From Adiantum capillus-veneris (lineage: Eukaryota; Streptophyta; Polypodiopsida; Polypodiales; Pteridaceae): a stretch of 64,000 nucleotides of DNA. The notes beneath the pieces are model-generated. The model saw nothing but the letters and a program-made list of their open reading frames with translations, was not told where the DNA came from and ran no database searches. The stretch covers positions 46,957,779 through 47,021,778 of the forward strand of contig CM043970.1 of assembly GCA_014529385.2 (NCBI GenBank), read 5' to 3'. How positions within the stretch are numbered: position 1 is the first letter of the stretch; the number at the start of each line of letters is the position of its first letter. Positions 11,240 to 21,826 of this stretch are shown piece by piece. The translations under genes were made by a program, and so were the position numbers.

Positions 11240-12440
11240 CATTGTAATCGTTGATAAGCTTCATATTATCCTTAATCTATGTTCCTTGCATCCATCTATC
11301 ATCTTCAAAAGGATAATTCTTGAATTTAATAAGATATGGTTGGATAATATTACTATGTCTTAACACCTTGTCTTCATGTTGAAGGAAGAATTCGGGTTGG
11401 AGTAACTCTTCTTAATCCTCGATATCAAGAGGGCCCTCAATTAGCGGTTCTCTTGGTGGCTCTCCTTTGTAAGGCTTAAGTAGGCTCACATGAAAATCAT
11501 TGTGTATGAGAAGTGATTGGGAAACTTTAATTGATAGTCCATCTTGTTGATTGTGTTTGTAGTTTCAAAATCCCATAGTTTCCCTTAGACAAGCCTTGTG
11601 GAACTTGCGCAAGACACAATTATTTTCCTTAAAGGCTAAGGCTCTTTTGTGCTTGTTAGCATCAGCCTTTTGTCTTTGTTGTGAGATGTATATAGCCTCT
11701 TTAATCTTTCATAATGTTTTTGTAAATCTTGGCTATACTCATCGACAACAAAGATGTTTCCATGTACATTAGAGACTTTTAGATCTTCCCTCTAAGACCT
11801 GAAAGGTTCCTTTCCTGTAGAAGTATGTACAATGCTATTGTGCATACTCTAGAAGGGGTAAGTAGTTCTCCCATTGTGATCCTTGATCTACTTTTGTAAC
11901 ATATATTTTTATTATATCTAGAGTTGTAAGGTTAGCTTTCACCTTGTATCTAGATTCTCAAAGAGACCCTTCCAATAATTACTGGTCATTCTAGGATTTC
12001 TATTCGACACAATGGATATTGGCAAGCCATGGTACTTGAAAATTTGAGATATGAAGAGGGTTGCCATTTGATGTGCCTTAATAGTCCTTTTGACATGTAT
12101 AAAGTGTGCATGTTTGCTAAACCTGTCGACTATTGTCCATATTCCTGCATTCCCATGGATGGAATTGGAAAATCCATGGATATGCTCTCCCATGGTGAAT
12201 AAAAAATTGGAAATGGCTGGAGTAATGCAGGTTACTTCCCTCTACTGTAATTTGTCTTTTGGCATACGACGCATTTTGAAACATAGTCTTGTATGTCTAC
12301 TTTCATGATAGGCCAATAGACTTTTGGCTCTACTCCTCAAAGAGTAAGTTGAACCCCTCTATGCCCCATATCACAAGGAGCATGGGATTCACACATTACT
12401 TTCTCACAGACTAGTGTTAAATAACAATTCCTCAACGCCA
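11240..12440 (-). pseudogene. Integrase and chromodomain end of the old chromovirus (copy A)
   Basis: On the minus strand, near 12430-12240, the translation gives the zinc-finger part (ESHAPCDMGHRGVQ, VYWPIMKVDIQDYVSKCVVC). From 12193 down to 11939 an 84-codon frame gives IWTIVDRFSKHAHF, HQMATLFISQIFKYHGLP and SIVSNRNPRMTSN. The young element at 33.7-33.9 kb reads SIVSDRDPRM here, so the catalytic Asp of the second motif has become Asn. Further down, near 11470-11400, LLKPYKGEPPREP and related residues match its C-terminus, and 11340-11240 matches its chromodomain region. Frames are broken throughout. Confidence 0.85.
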
Positions 12441-15400
12441 CATTACTCTCTCTTGTTTTCGAACTATGGCTACTTCTCTCTCACGAGTACAATCATATTT
12501 TTCTAATAAGTTAACGGAATTACTAACGGGATAAAAATGTGTATTTCCATATGATTTTCCACCAAGAATTCCACCGCCATATACTCTGGAAGTGGTTATA
12601 GGAAGCAAGTTTGTATGTTAACCACACTACATAATGATTTCTTTTGAGTTGCTAAGGTGGAACATGATCTTGTTGATTATCTAAATTTTTCACCATGGGC
12701 CTCTCCCATCTTGTTTAGTGAAGAAAAATTACGCTAGTATATGCATACACATAGATTATAGTGGAGTGAATGTGACTATTCTTAAGAATAAGTACCCACT
12801 CTATAAAGTGTGGATTAGTCATGATGTATGTATTTATCATCATGTACATTGATAAGCATGAGTCAAGTGGAAAGACAAACCTGAAGAAATTTTCATTTGG
12901 GAAAATATTACTACTCTTAAGAAGAGATTTCCCACTTTTGTTTTTGAGGACAAAAATGTTTCTCCAAGGGGGAATCAATGTTAGGTCAAGAGCTAATCTA
13001 AAGGAAACTTGAGGGTGCCTATATAAAGGACAGTTGTTAGGCAGAGAGTTAATGTTCATGCTCCCTCTCGTCTCAAAGATCATGTGATAGATACAAGGTG
13101 GGAGAAACATGAAACGGTTGAGAAACTAGTGAAAGGAGTCAAGAGGAATCTACACTTTGAAGGATTATCCTATGATGGGATTTGGGAGGATAAGAGTGAC
13201 AATAATTCATGTTAATGGCATGCTTATTGACACTTAAACACAATATAATTACACCATGGAATTGGAGTAGAGTATAGACACAAAATGCTTATTTGATTGC
13301 TTAGAAAATGACTACAAGAAGGATGGTTATATAGAGGTAGTCAAGGCTCAGTTTGCATTATTTATGACATCACATACATGCCCAAATAATCCCAAGCCAC
13401 TTGCAAAAATTGTGGGTGAAGTTTGAAGGCACTTTAAGAGCCTCTTAAATATCTCTAGCTGTACGCACATGACCTAGAAACTCCCCCCATCAATCCATGT
13501 ATCCCTAGGGCATCATTTCCAATTCTATCACATACTTTTTGCTCCCTAGACTGCCTAGTAGAAAAGAGGTACATCATATGGATGAAAATAATCATGCTCC
13601 TAAGGAGAGGTTCACCAAGATGGTCATGATCATATGATGAAGCCCATTTCCAACATCTTGTTTGAGTGTAAACTGCTATTTTACAAGTGCCCATACTTTC
13701 TTGAATATGGACATACTTGGAGGAGATACTAGGCAATTTGAAGCACCATGTTATATGATTTGAGATCCAAAACCAAGATTCCATGCATGCGCATATAATC
13801 CTATGGATTTTTAAGGCTGACATAGACCATGCATCTAATGACATAACATTGTATGTCATTAAATCATAGTAGAATGAAGCATACTTTTCAGAGGACATGG
13901 AATACCTTGTGTGGCAAAGAAAATCCACAGATGTAGGACACTTGTAGATTTGCTAAAAGGCATTCATCTGGCGAATATGCATTTCCATTTAGCATGCAAA
14001 CACATCTAGAATTGGTACTCGACCCGTGCTCATTGAGCTGGTTGTACTATTGTCTTGTCTATACGAGTATCACAACATGGATCTATATCATCCAACCGTT
14101 TTGTTGCTTTAGAAATCACACATGAAAATATCTAGTGGGTGAGTAACTCATCTATATCTATTTGCCTTAAAGTTTGTGGTGAACAATAGGTATATTCAAC
14201 TTCTTAGCTGGGGTTGCATCCAAGCTTGTCCCATGTTGCATGGACAAGATAAAACTTTGTGTGGTTGCAACATCAATAATGTCCAAGAAAGTATCATCAA
14301 CAAAGACCACATTGAATTGCTTGAATATTCTATTGATCTTGAGATGTAAAGCCATCAAATACATTGACTCTTCTCCACCTTTCCTTAGGTATAGATCGGT
14401 CTTACTTAGCCAAACTATTTTGATGGACCCAATTGACTTATATTGTGTAGGGCCACAACAACTAGTGAAATACACATTTTTAAATTAGAATAAATGTTTC
14501 AAGTTTCTCACGGAAAAATCAAAGGGAAAACATGCTACCTTGCATGATGCTTCGAGCAATGCAGCCATTGAAAAACATCAGGTTGTACACTTCACAAAAT
14601 ACCATTGTGTGAATAAAACTGAGGCTTTCTTCTCTGACTTGATGCTATAAAACCTAATAGTAAAAAAAAAATCCAAGATAATGTCTATACACAATTCAAC
14701 CACGTCATACTTTGTAGTGTGAGTTATGGAAATTTATTACCAATGAGGATGACAACAAGATGTACATTATTGAGTACACACACAAGAACATGCTTCTGAT
14801 CAAACATGCAAGTCACATCATGAACTTGGTCTGATAGATACTAGCACTAAATTTTAAGGGTATGCATGTTGTTCAACATCGAGAAAGGAAGATTGTAGAC
14901 TCTACTCAGGGAGTTCACCGTTCACTACCCCCTATAAAACGTGCATCCGTGGGGTATTATAAAACCCCCTCTTTTAACATGTATGAATGAATAAAATGAC
15001 CCCTTATTTTATTTTTTTTCCAAAATTGAATATAAAAACCCCTTATTTTAATGTATCTCTATTAAATAGTCTAAATTTTTTACATTTTAAATCCCCTCCT
15101 TTCAAACTCACCCCCTGATAAATTCTATAAATTTCTTAGAAGTCTTTTGTGATCAAGAATGCCATTCTCATTGAATATCAACATAAGGTATTAGACATGG
15201 TATTCACCAAAAAAATGACCTACACATCATCACTAGGTCCTAGGGAGTGGAAAAACCTTTTCAATAAAATACTGCATAATGAGCTATATAAATGACAACA
15301 AAAAAATAATTCTCTTTGCATTGCCCATAGTAGCTACAAAAAGAATAAGCATATTCATCATATCCAATCATCAACACTAGCCAGAATCTCCAATAATCAA

Positions 15401-15517
15401 ATAATTTCATCTATTGGATGAGTATCTCATCTAATGGATGAAAGATTCATTGGAGTCATGTGATTTGATATTTTCATAATTCATGATATATTAATGCTCA
15501 CAAGCACAATATTTGAC
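12441..15517. other. Unrecognised part of duplicated block A
   Basis: This 3 kb is shared with 51.53-54.55 kb but I recognise no domain. Two minus-strand frames are conserved in part between the copies: 12715-13110, and 14167-14475 (partner 53226-53414). In the second pair both copies keep a stretch reading RIFKQFNV and then FVDDTFLD. The copies differ by stops and indels, so neither is a clean gene. The segment may be the missing part of a larger retroelement or flanking DNA carried in the duplication. Confidence 0.5.
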
Positions 15518-15540
15518 ATTATTGTAAGACAGATACATTA

Positions 15541-15996
15541 GGGAAATTTTGGACTCTCAAATGGGCCCTATAAGGACTTTGACTTTCTCCCTCTTGTCTA
15601 AAATGGACACATGGTAAAAATTTTACAAATGAAATCAAAACTTGTTGGAACTTTTGGATTTCAAATGTACTCATCAATATCTATCCATTGATATATAGCA
15701 TGCAATCAAATTCCTTATATTCTAGAAGATTCCATTTTTTGATGTGACAACTACGTCTTATAAATGGAATCTCTCCCCACGTTTCAGCTTCAGTGGGGAG
15801 GCCATGGCATCTACAAATCAACTCCAAATTTGTCAAAATTTGGGAATTTAGAGCCTTCTTTCTAGGATCTTTTCAATGATAAGTTGGTTGATAGGGTTTT
15901 GACAAAGCGTTTATATAATTCACCAGGTTGCCCACTTTGGACAAGAAAGGAAAAGTCAAACCTCCTTAAAGGGCCCCTTTAAGAGTTCAAATTTTG
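15541..15996. mobile_element. Second copy of the palindromic MITE family, diverged
   Basis: The left end (GGGAAATTTTGGACTCTCAA, then GGGCCCTATAAGGACTTTGA) and the right end (inverse of GGGGCCCTTTAAGGAGGTTT) match the TIRs of the MITE at 6863-7305. The inside shares GATATATAGCATGC and TTTTTGATGTGACAACT. The right arm has diverged far more than in the first copy, so the full palindrome is no longer closed. A TA precedes the left end; the right boundary is blurred by mutation. Confidence 0.75.
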
Positions 15997-17672
15997 TGCT
16001 CAATCGTGGGGACCTTTCATAGCTACCCACAATTTGCAAACATCTCTTGAAAAACATTTTTAGACATGTAGTACCATTTAGTTTTCACACATCAAGCATG
16101 CACGGGTCCACAACATGCAATTTTCAGTCCATCATGCAGCTTATCCAACAGTCCTTGAATTTCTCCATGTCATACAATAAAGACAACCCACAATGTTTGA
16201 GATCCAAATCACCCTTTCTAAATGCCTCGTTGACAAAGAGGCTATTATAAAATATTGATAGCATAATAACAATAATTTATACGCATAAAGAGATGTGCAC
16301 AAATTTAAAAACCTCATCTTGCAAAAGCTTTTCCCAAACACTGCAATATTGCCTATCATGCTTAAAACAACAACCAATCTTGTAATATCGGTTGAGTGAT
16401 GTCTACTTCAATGAGAGAGACAAGATAAAAAATGGGGCAAAGTGCATGATCACAACACATATTAACCTCACAAGAGGTGCAACAAATAGACACACTTGTA
16501 GAGTGGAAATCATATCACATGATAATAATGGATAGGTTGTATCCATTGTAGAGGATAGGTTGCATGCACGTAAATCCCTGAATGAATTCTAGTACCACAA
16601 GATCACATTTTGGATGGCATTGGTGTATGCAATAACATGCGTACGCCACAAGGTGCACCTATTGTAGAAAAAATTGTGCTCAACATTTAGACATCATTCA
16701 TGCCAGAGCTAGCTTATGAAATGATTTTCCAAATAACCAAAAGAAAAAAATTGGGATTATTATAACTACCTATACCTGAAATATTCATTCCCATGATTGA
16801 TCCATCGTCTAAATGCTGACTCTATTTGTCTCTCTCCTCTTTGTAAAACAAGAATCACATAGTCATTTCTTGTCACCTAAAAGGTGGGATGTGAGAGATT
16901 GTATTTTTCCTTCTTGGACTTCATTTTCTTTGAAGAGGACTCAATATCACTTAAAGAAATTCTTTCAAATCGAATTGAATCAAATACTAGATTTCAAAGT
17001 ATGCTAAAGAGGTCTCTTGTGTAGATCTTTTAGAATTAGGGGACACTTGATGCATGTTTAGCATTGATTAACATTCAAAAGTATGTTAAATAGATTTCCA
17101 TAGCTTGAGTCCAAGAGTTTTCTTATAATATTTGATAAAATAAGAGAAAATTAAGCAATAATGGAGGAAACCCTATAAGAATTTATGTGTGTGGAGCTGG
17201 ATAACCATGACTTCTTCCCATGTGAGAAGATAGGCTCCAACAGTTTGGCCATATCCCAAACCATAGCTTTAAAGATCATTAAAAAAGAGGGCAAAAAGAT
17301 CAGATCAATTAATGCCTACAACTTTGCTGTTGAATCTGTCTTTTCCCTTCCAAAAGTCTTGCAGGTGGTCCCCTCTTGACTCCATGTGCATGCCTTGTGT
17401 CCACAAGTGAATTATGCTTCAATTTGATGACATTTTTTTGACTTCAACTCAATAATGCATAAGATTCTTCTCCCTTTTACTATTGACTTTCACTCCACGT
17501 GTAGTGACCATCGGGTAGAATCAGCATCCAATGAAAATTTATTTTTCATAGGGTTTGTTCAAACCTCTCCTTATTTCCAAGTTCCAAATGTGTCAAAATG
17601 ATAGCTATGTACAAAATAAATACATAGAATTTCTGTGGTTTTCATGCATCAAGTCCTTTCTCCTACATGAAG
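15997..17672. other. Unassigned AT-rich sequence
   Basis: No recognised gene or repeat. The short open frames on both strands (for example 16813-17007 and 17185-17379) lack motifs I can place. The sequence resembles old intergenic or retroelement DNA. Confidence 0.4.
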
Positions 17673-17930
17673 CCTTGCCATCAAGTGCATACCAAGAGAG
17701 AGGTGGAGTAAAATTTGAAAAGCGGCCCTCAATTGCAAATGGTAAAGGTTACAATTATTTATGAGAATGTGCCTCTATATAGGCTTATACAAATAGACAC
17801 CTTGCAATCAAGTGCATACCAAGAGAGAGATGGAGCAAAATTCGAAAAGTGGCCCTCAATTGCAAATGATAAAGGTTACAATTATTTAGGAGAATGTGCC
17901 TCTATATAAGCTTATACAAATAGATAGTCT
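17673..17930. repeat. Direct tandem duplication, 127 bp unit
   Basis: Two adjacent copies (starting 17673 and 17800) share AAGTGCATACCAAGAGAGAG, GGCCCTCAATTGCAAATG and AATGTGCCTCTATATA. They differ by a few substitutions, so the duplication is not very recent. Confidence 0.85.
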
Positions 17931-18054
17931 TTTGACACAAAAGCACAAGACGTGGCTACCCATGTACAAATACAAGTGGTTTCTCTTACACAAATGTTGT
18001 AAGAGGTTCTTCACATGGCTTGACACATGAGGTTTAAAGGGTTGTTCACACAAA

Positions 18055-18600
18055 AGATGAAACAAAACATCGCATTTCGACAAGCTCAGGACTCTTCACC
18101 ATTGCAATTGCTGACTATTTGTCACACTGTAGAATGAATAGAGGAGTGGCACATGGAATGGATAATTCTTCTAGGATATGGTGAAGCCATAATGCTTCAC
18201 AAGAGGTAAGGGATGCTTCTATATACTCTGCCTTGGTAGATGATAGAGCAAGAGAGGTCTGGCACTTGGTTTACCAAGATATAGCACCACCTGCAAGAAG
18301 ATAAACATGTCAAAAAATTCTATGTATATTTGGGTCTTTCTCGGCCCAGTCGGCATCAACAAAACCTTGGATTTGTAGTGGTGATGAGTGATGCTGATGA
18401 TAGTAGGTGAGAGAGTAATGGCAATGTGATGTAAGTAGCCATTAGGAAAAGTTTGCACTCAAATTTGGGCCTTGTAAGAAATGCCATGTTAGCATAGAGA
18501 GAGATAATAGAAAATTCATTTAAACCCTTTTTCATACATGTTTTATAAAATCCGGATATCTTATTCATCCAAGGTACGTTTATTAAAAAACCCAAAAAGT
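18055..18600 (-). pseudogene. Ty1/copia RNase H relic
   Basis: On the minus strand from about 18360 the translation gives GFVDADWAEKDPN, then HVYLLAGGAISW, LALSSTKAEYIEA and EALWLHHILEEL, followed near 18110 by SAIAMVKSPELVE. These are the consecutive RNase H motifs of plant Ty1/copia polyproteins (DADWAG, GYVF..GGA.SW, SSTEAEY, EA.WL..LL.EL, SAI.L..NP). Stop codons replace residues after HRIF and after ISW. The part upstream (18370-18600) is less clear. No LTR of this element was found nearby. Confidence 0.85.
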
Positions 18601-19186
18601 ATTCCAGTCATGATAACACTTCACTGTGCGCGGCGGCTACTAAATTCAATGACAAATATCTCAATCTTTTGCATTTTTGAAAACTAAGCTCTGTTTCCTT
18701 GCCTCCTTCTTCCCCCCCATTCCCTCCCGTGTTCTCTCACGTGTGCACGATATTCAAATTGCCATTATTCTATCGCCCCCACTTCCTTCTGCACACAGTT
18801 TTGATTAGTCATGTCGGACTCGACACTTGTAGCTTTTCCACAAAAAACTTCTACGAGCAATAGGAGAGATGTGTATCACATGCACATAGACCTCTCATTA
18901 GAGTATGAACCCCTCTACAAGAAAAACAAATAGCAGACGCTTTCTGAAGCTTGAAAGGACAACTTAAGTTCACAGGGCATGAAAAATGTGGACCTTTGGC
19001 TAGACGATAGAATGTATCCAAAGCATCCCATCACAAACTCCACTCCATCTTTTACGGATATTACATCCTTAGTGAACTATGTCGGAGATGGCCACCATGG
19101 CTTGTATGGATACACTAAGTAGTTGACTGCAAGAAATGACATTCTGCCAATAAGAGAGAGATATTGTGTATAGTAAGAATGTCCGC
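18601..19186. other. Unassigned sequence right of the copia relic
   Basis: I found no recognisable feature here on either strand. Confidence 0.4.
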
Positions 19187-19743
19187 TTACACCAGAAAGT
19201 CATGCAATGTGCTCAACAAGTCCATGACAGAATACTTTTCATTAGCAGGGTCAATTATACTCTCATCCTGTTGTAGATTTTGAGCAACTATAGCACGGTA
19301 GTAGTCCTCTCTCAAGTCAAACAATTCTATGATGTCATTAAGCATTACATAATGATGATCACCGATGGGGATGGTAGGGAGCACATTTATTGGCAAAGAT
19401 CCCTTTGGCAACTGAACACCTTCTGAAACACACAAAGCACCACTTGGTGGTTGCACCAACTCATCAACAGTGAGAGTATGAACCCAGCATAGTATTCTAC
19501 AACTCGACACTTTTGATTATGTACGGGACATCTGATGTCATTCCTATGAGACTACAGTGGCAACTTGAGGCTTCTCGTGTAGAAAATATATTTCTTTAAA
19601 CGATCAAAGCTGATATCCTTCATATGAACATGTCGACAACCCTCAAACTCAAATGTGTCACTGATCGCCTGTTGCTCATATGTTTGATGAAACTTTTCAA
19701 GCAAATGTGATGCACAAGACAAATTCTTGCAATGAGAAGACAA
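19187..19743 (-). other. Unrecognised minus-strand open frames
   Basis: Two frames (63 codons at 19552-19743, then 107 codons at 19187-19510) lie end to end in different phases. Their composition looks protein-like, with no low-complexity runs. The second contains LPTIPIGDHHYVMLNDIIEL, then DLREDYYRAIVAQNLQ. I do not recognise the family. It could be a captured exon pair of a host gene or a worn retroelement region; a single indel would join the frames. Confidence 0.3.
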
Positions 19744-20087
19744 GGTTGAAAATAGGCTTGAATTCCTGCTCCCGCTCTGCTACTAAAGCCCAATTCGATA
19801 TAGAAAATGGTACAGCTTGTCTTTGGGTGCCTCGCTAGAGCAAGGAGGATCCTCCTCTATCTTGATCTGAAAGGGATCCATTTGTGGATAGAGGTAACAA
19901 AACTTGGGTTGTTGTCTAGGGTAAAGGTAGGAAGGAGCTGGCTAGCACTAGGGAGTACGAAGGGGGGACTAACGGTCCTTCTATATATAGACACCTTAGG
20001 AACTCAACCAGGTCATTACAACCACCCTTGTGATTGTATTAGTAATGGTGCAATGAATGCGACACAAAGACTGAGGCAAGATCAACC

Positions 20088-20160
20088 ATCCCTATGACAC
20101 GTGTCCTGGTTGGGTGAGGACCATAGCTATATAAATCACCTTGCTTGCACACTCCAGAAC
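20088..20160 (+). promoter_or_regulatory. Promoter-like sequence with G-box and TATA box
   Basis: A palindromic GACACGTGTC (ACGT-core, G-box-like, 20096-20105) lies about 24 bp upstream of CTATATAAAT (20128-20137), a good plant TATA box. The first ATG of the H3-like frame is at 20186, about 50 bp downstream, which leaves room for a short 5' leader. Position and spacing fit an RNA polymerase II promoter. Whether it is active is unknown. Confidence 0.5.
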
Positions 20161-20185
20161 TCGCTCACATCTACACAACACATGT

Positions 20186-20665
20186 ATGGAGGACAAGAAG
20201 AGAGGAACGGTGAAGCTTTCCCAAAAGATGATGGTGGAAATGAAGGAAGTTGAGAAAATGCCAACTGAGGCAAAAGCTCTTTCAAAGCAACTGAAGAAGA
20301 AAAACAAAAAAGAATAGAAGGAAAAGGCATATCTCCCTAGCTATTCCTAAGTTATCCTTCCAAGAGTAGTTTGCCAGATTAGTAAGAGCACGAATTTGGA
20401 TTTTTTGTGGGCCAGAAGTGTGATGAGTTGCCTCCACGAGGATGCCAAGGACTTTCTGATTGAGCTCTTCCAAGAGAGCTATGTCCTCACAGCTCATGCT
20501 CACATAGTGACAATGATGCCTTGGGATATCAATTCTCTTATATTGTTACGCTTCAAGTACGACAAGACACTTGAACTAGTCCATTTATCTGTTAAGAGAA
20601 TGGAAAACATTTTGACAATCCCTCTAGTCACCAAAGTTAAGGTGTACGATGTAAGCACCACATGA
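20186..20665 (+). pseudogene. Divergent histone H3-fold pseudogene
   Basis: One frame from ATG 20186 runs to TGA 20663, with in-frame stops only at about 20315 and 20348. Its N-terminal 43 residues are lysine-rich, like a histone tail (including AKALSKQLKKK, which loosely recalls the H3 tail). After the stops comes the histone-fold part: VVCQISKS, then SVMSCLHEDAKDFLIELF, then TAHAHIVTMMPWDINSL. These align without gaps to the H3 alpha2-alpha3 region (A..ALQEA.E..L..LFED...CAIHAKRVTIMPKDIQLA). The alphaN segment that should precede it is shortened. Residues after MPWDINSL do not match H3. The promoter-like sequence just upstream fits a former stand-alone gene. It could descend from canonical H3 or a variant; the missing segment prevents a choice. 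Confidence 0.6.
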
Positions 20666-20989
20666 CACACATATGCTACATGTTTGAATGTGAAGCAGAC
20701 CCAAGAGCTACTTGTGGAAGAGCATTCAGCCGAGTCAAATGAACGGGAGATGTTAGTAGCAATTGACCAAGCTAGCACTAAGAACCTAGGTTTCCTTGAC
20801 CCAACTTTCAACGTAGCACTTTTTGTATGGGGCCAAAATTTGTATTTTTGTTTCGGTCCTCACGAGATAGCTGTTTTTCGAAATAGTGAGAGGGAGCTTA
20901 CGAACCAAAGTATAAATTTCGATCTGTGGTATGTTATATTATTTTTACAAAGGTATTTATTTGATTTTGGATTATCAGAGATCCTCATC

Positions 20990-21590
20990 AATTAATTTTC
21001 TCAATTCGCAGCATGTTGGTCTCCAACCTTGGAGGAGACGCCAAGAAGGATATACTTCCTTGTGCAGCCCAATGCAAGGCAGTTCTTATTGTGGGAAGCA
21101 ACTCATTTTAATGTCTTCATTTGGAGCTCAGCCATGGAACATGATCTTGTAAAGTGTTTCCGTGAATGCTTTCCAGGACTCGTAGCAGGGTTCATTGCAC
21201 AGACTTCCTGTGATGTGCTTCATAATCACAAAATCAAGGGCAAAAAACCCATTTTTTTCAAGCACCTCAATGATTTCTGGAACAAGTGTAACAGTCAGTT
21301 TGGTCCACACAATACTCTATTGGTTGATGACAGTTTGTACAAGTGTATATTCAATTGTTATGGCAATTGTGGCATTGTGCCAGCGTTTGGCTCGCCTAAC
21401 GATACAACTCACAGGCCATTCCTTACACATAAGCTTGCCCCATGCATGGCTGTACAAGAACCTGAAGGCAGGGGATAGAATGCAGATTGTTACCGGAGGA
21501 GGAGATGTGTTTGGAACCTGGGACAGTGAAGAGGACTTGATTGTTAAGGATCTTATAGAGTTGCATGGACAGAGAAGCCTAGAGTGCTGC
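20990..21590 (+). pseudogene. FCP1/NIF-like (HAD superfamily) phosphatase pseudogene
   Basis: After a good acceptor site (AATTCGCAG, about 21011) a 149-codon frame from 21029 reads FLVQPNARQFLLWEATHFNV and FIWSSAMEHDLV. This is the FCP1-like signature in which a Pro-Asn/Gly-x-x-x-FL helix precedes the I/VWSSA strand. Further on PIFFKHLNDFW and NTLLVDDSLYKCIFN give the second HAD motif region with its Asp pair. The first HAD motif (DxDxT/V) should lie upstream but is not recognisable. From about 21440 the match needs another frame (WLYKNLKAGDRM), so it is frameshifted. Proteins of this family dephosphorylate phosphoserine, for example on the RNA polymerase II tail; function here is lost. Confidence 0.65.
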
Positions 21591-21645
21591 CATCGTGTTA
21601 GATGGAGCAGAATTGAAAAGAAGACCTCTGAGGAGATTTTGCGGG

Positions 21646-21826
21646 AGGGTTCACATAGTTTTCAAATAAGCCCATCAAGATAAACACATACCCATTTGGG
21701 TTTTCTTGGATTTCCACATCACCACTTATCGGATTTTTTGTAATCACATTAATTGTGATTATGTGAATGTGATAATAAACATTGTGATCACAAGAAATTT
21801 GAAGTGATTGCATGAATATTAAATCC
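21646..21826. repeat. Dispersed repeat, about 180 bp, copy 1
   Basis: Starting at AGGGTTCACATAG, this stretch matches 23753-23932. Shared blocks include TCACCACTTATCGGATT, AACATTGTGATCACAAGAAA and GAATATTAAAT. In copy 2 the repeat lies inside the LINE; here it abuts the LINE's left edge. It is A/T rich with short GTGATCAC palindromes and no open frame, so a MITE-like or SINE-like nature is possible. Confidence 0.7.

Larger units (their letters stand above)
10311..15520. repeat. Duplicated block, copy A (partner 49327-54554)
   Basis: From about 10311 the sequence runs collinear and nearly identical with 49327-54554 for about 5.2 kb, apart from small indels (for example about 90 bp present only in copy B near 49800). 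The block contains an LTR piece with a TG microsatellite, the 3' end of a minus-strand chromovirus, and about 3 kb of unrecognised sequence. In copy A the sequence continues past 15520, where copy B is cut by the CACTA element, so copy A shows the unoccupied CACTA target (ATT at 15518-15520). Confidence 0.9.

Noticed and set aside
12715-13110. 131-codon minus frame in block A as a host gene
   Set aside because: Copy B keeps only 74 codons of it, with no motif and no preference for silent changes visible by eye.
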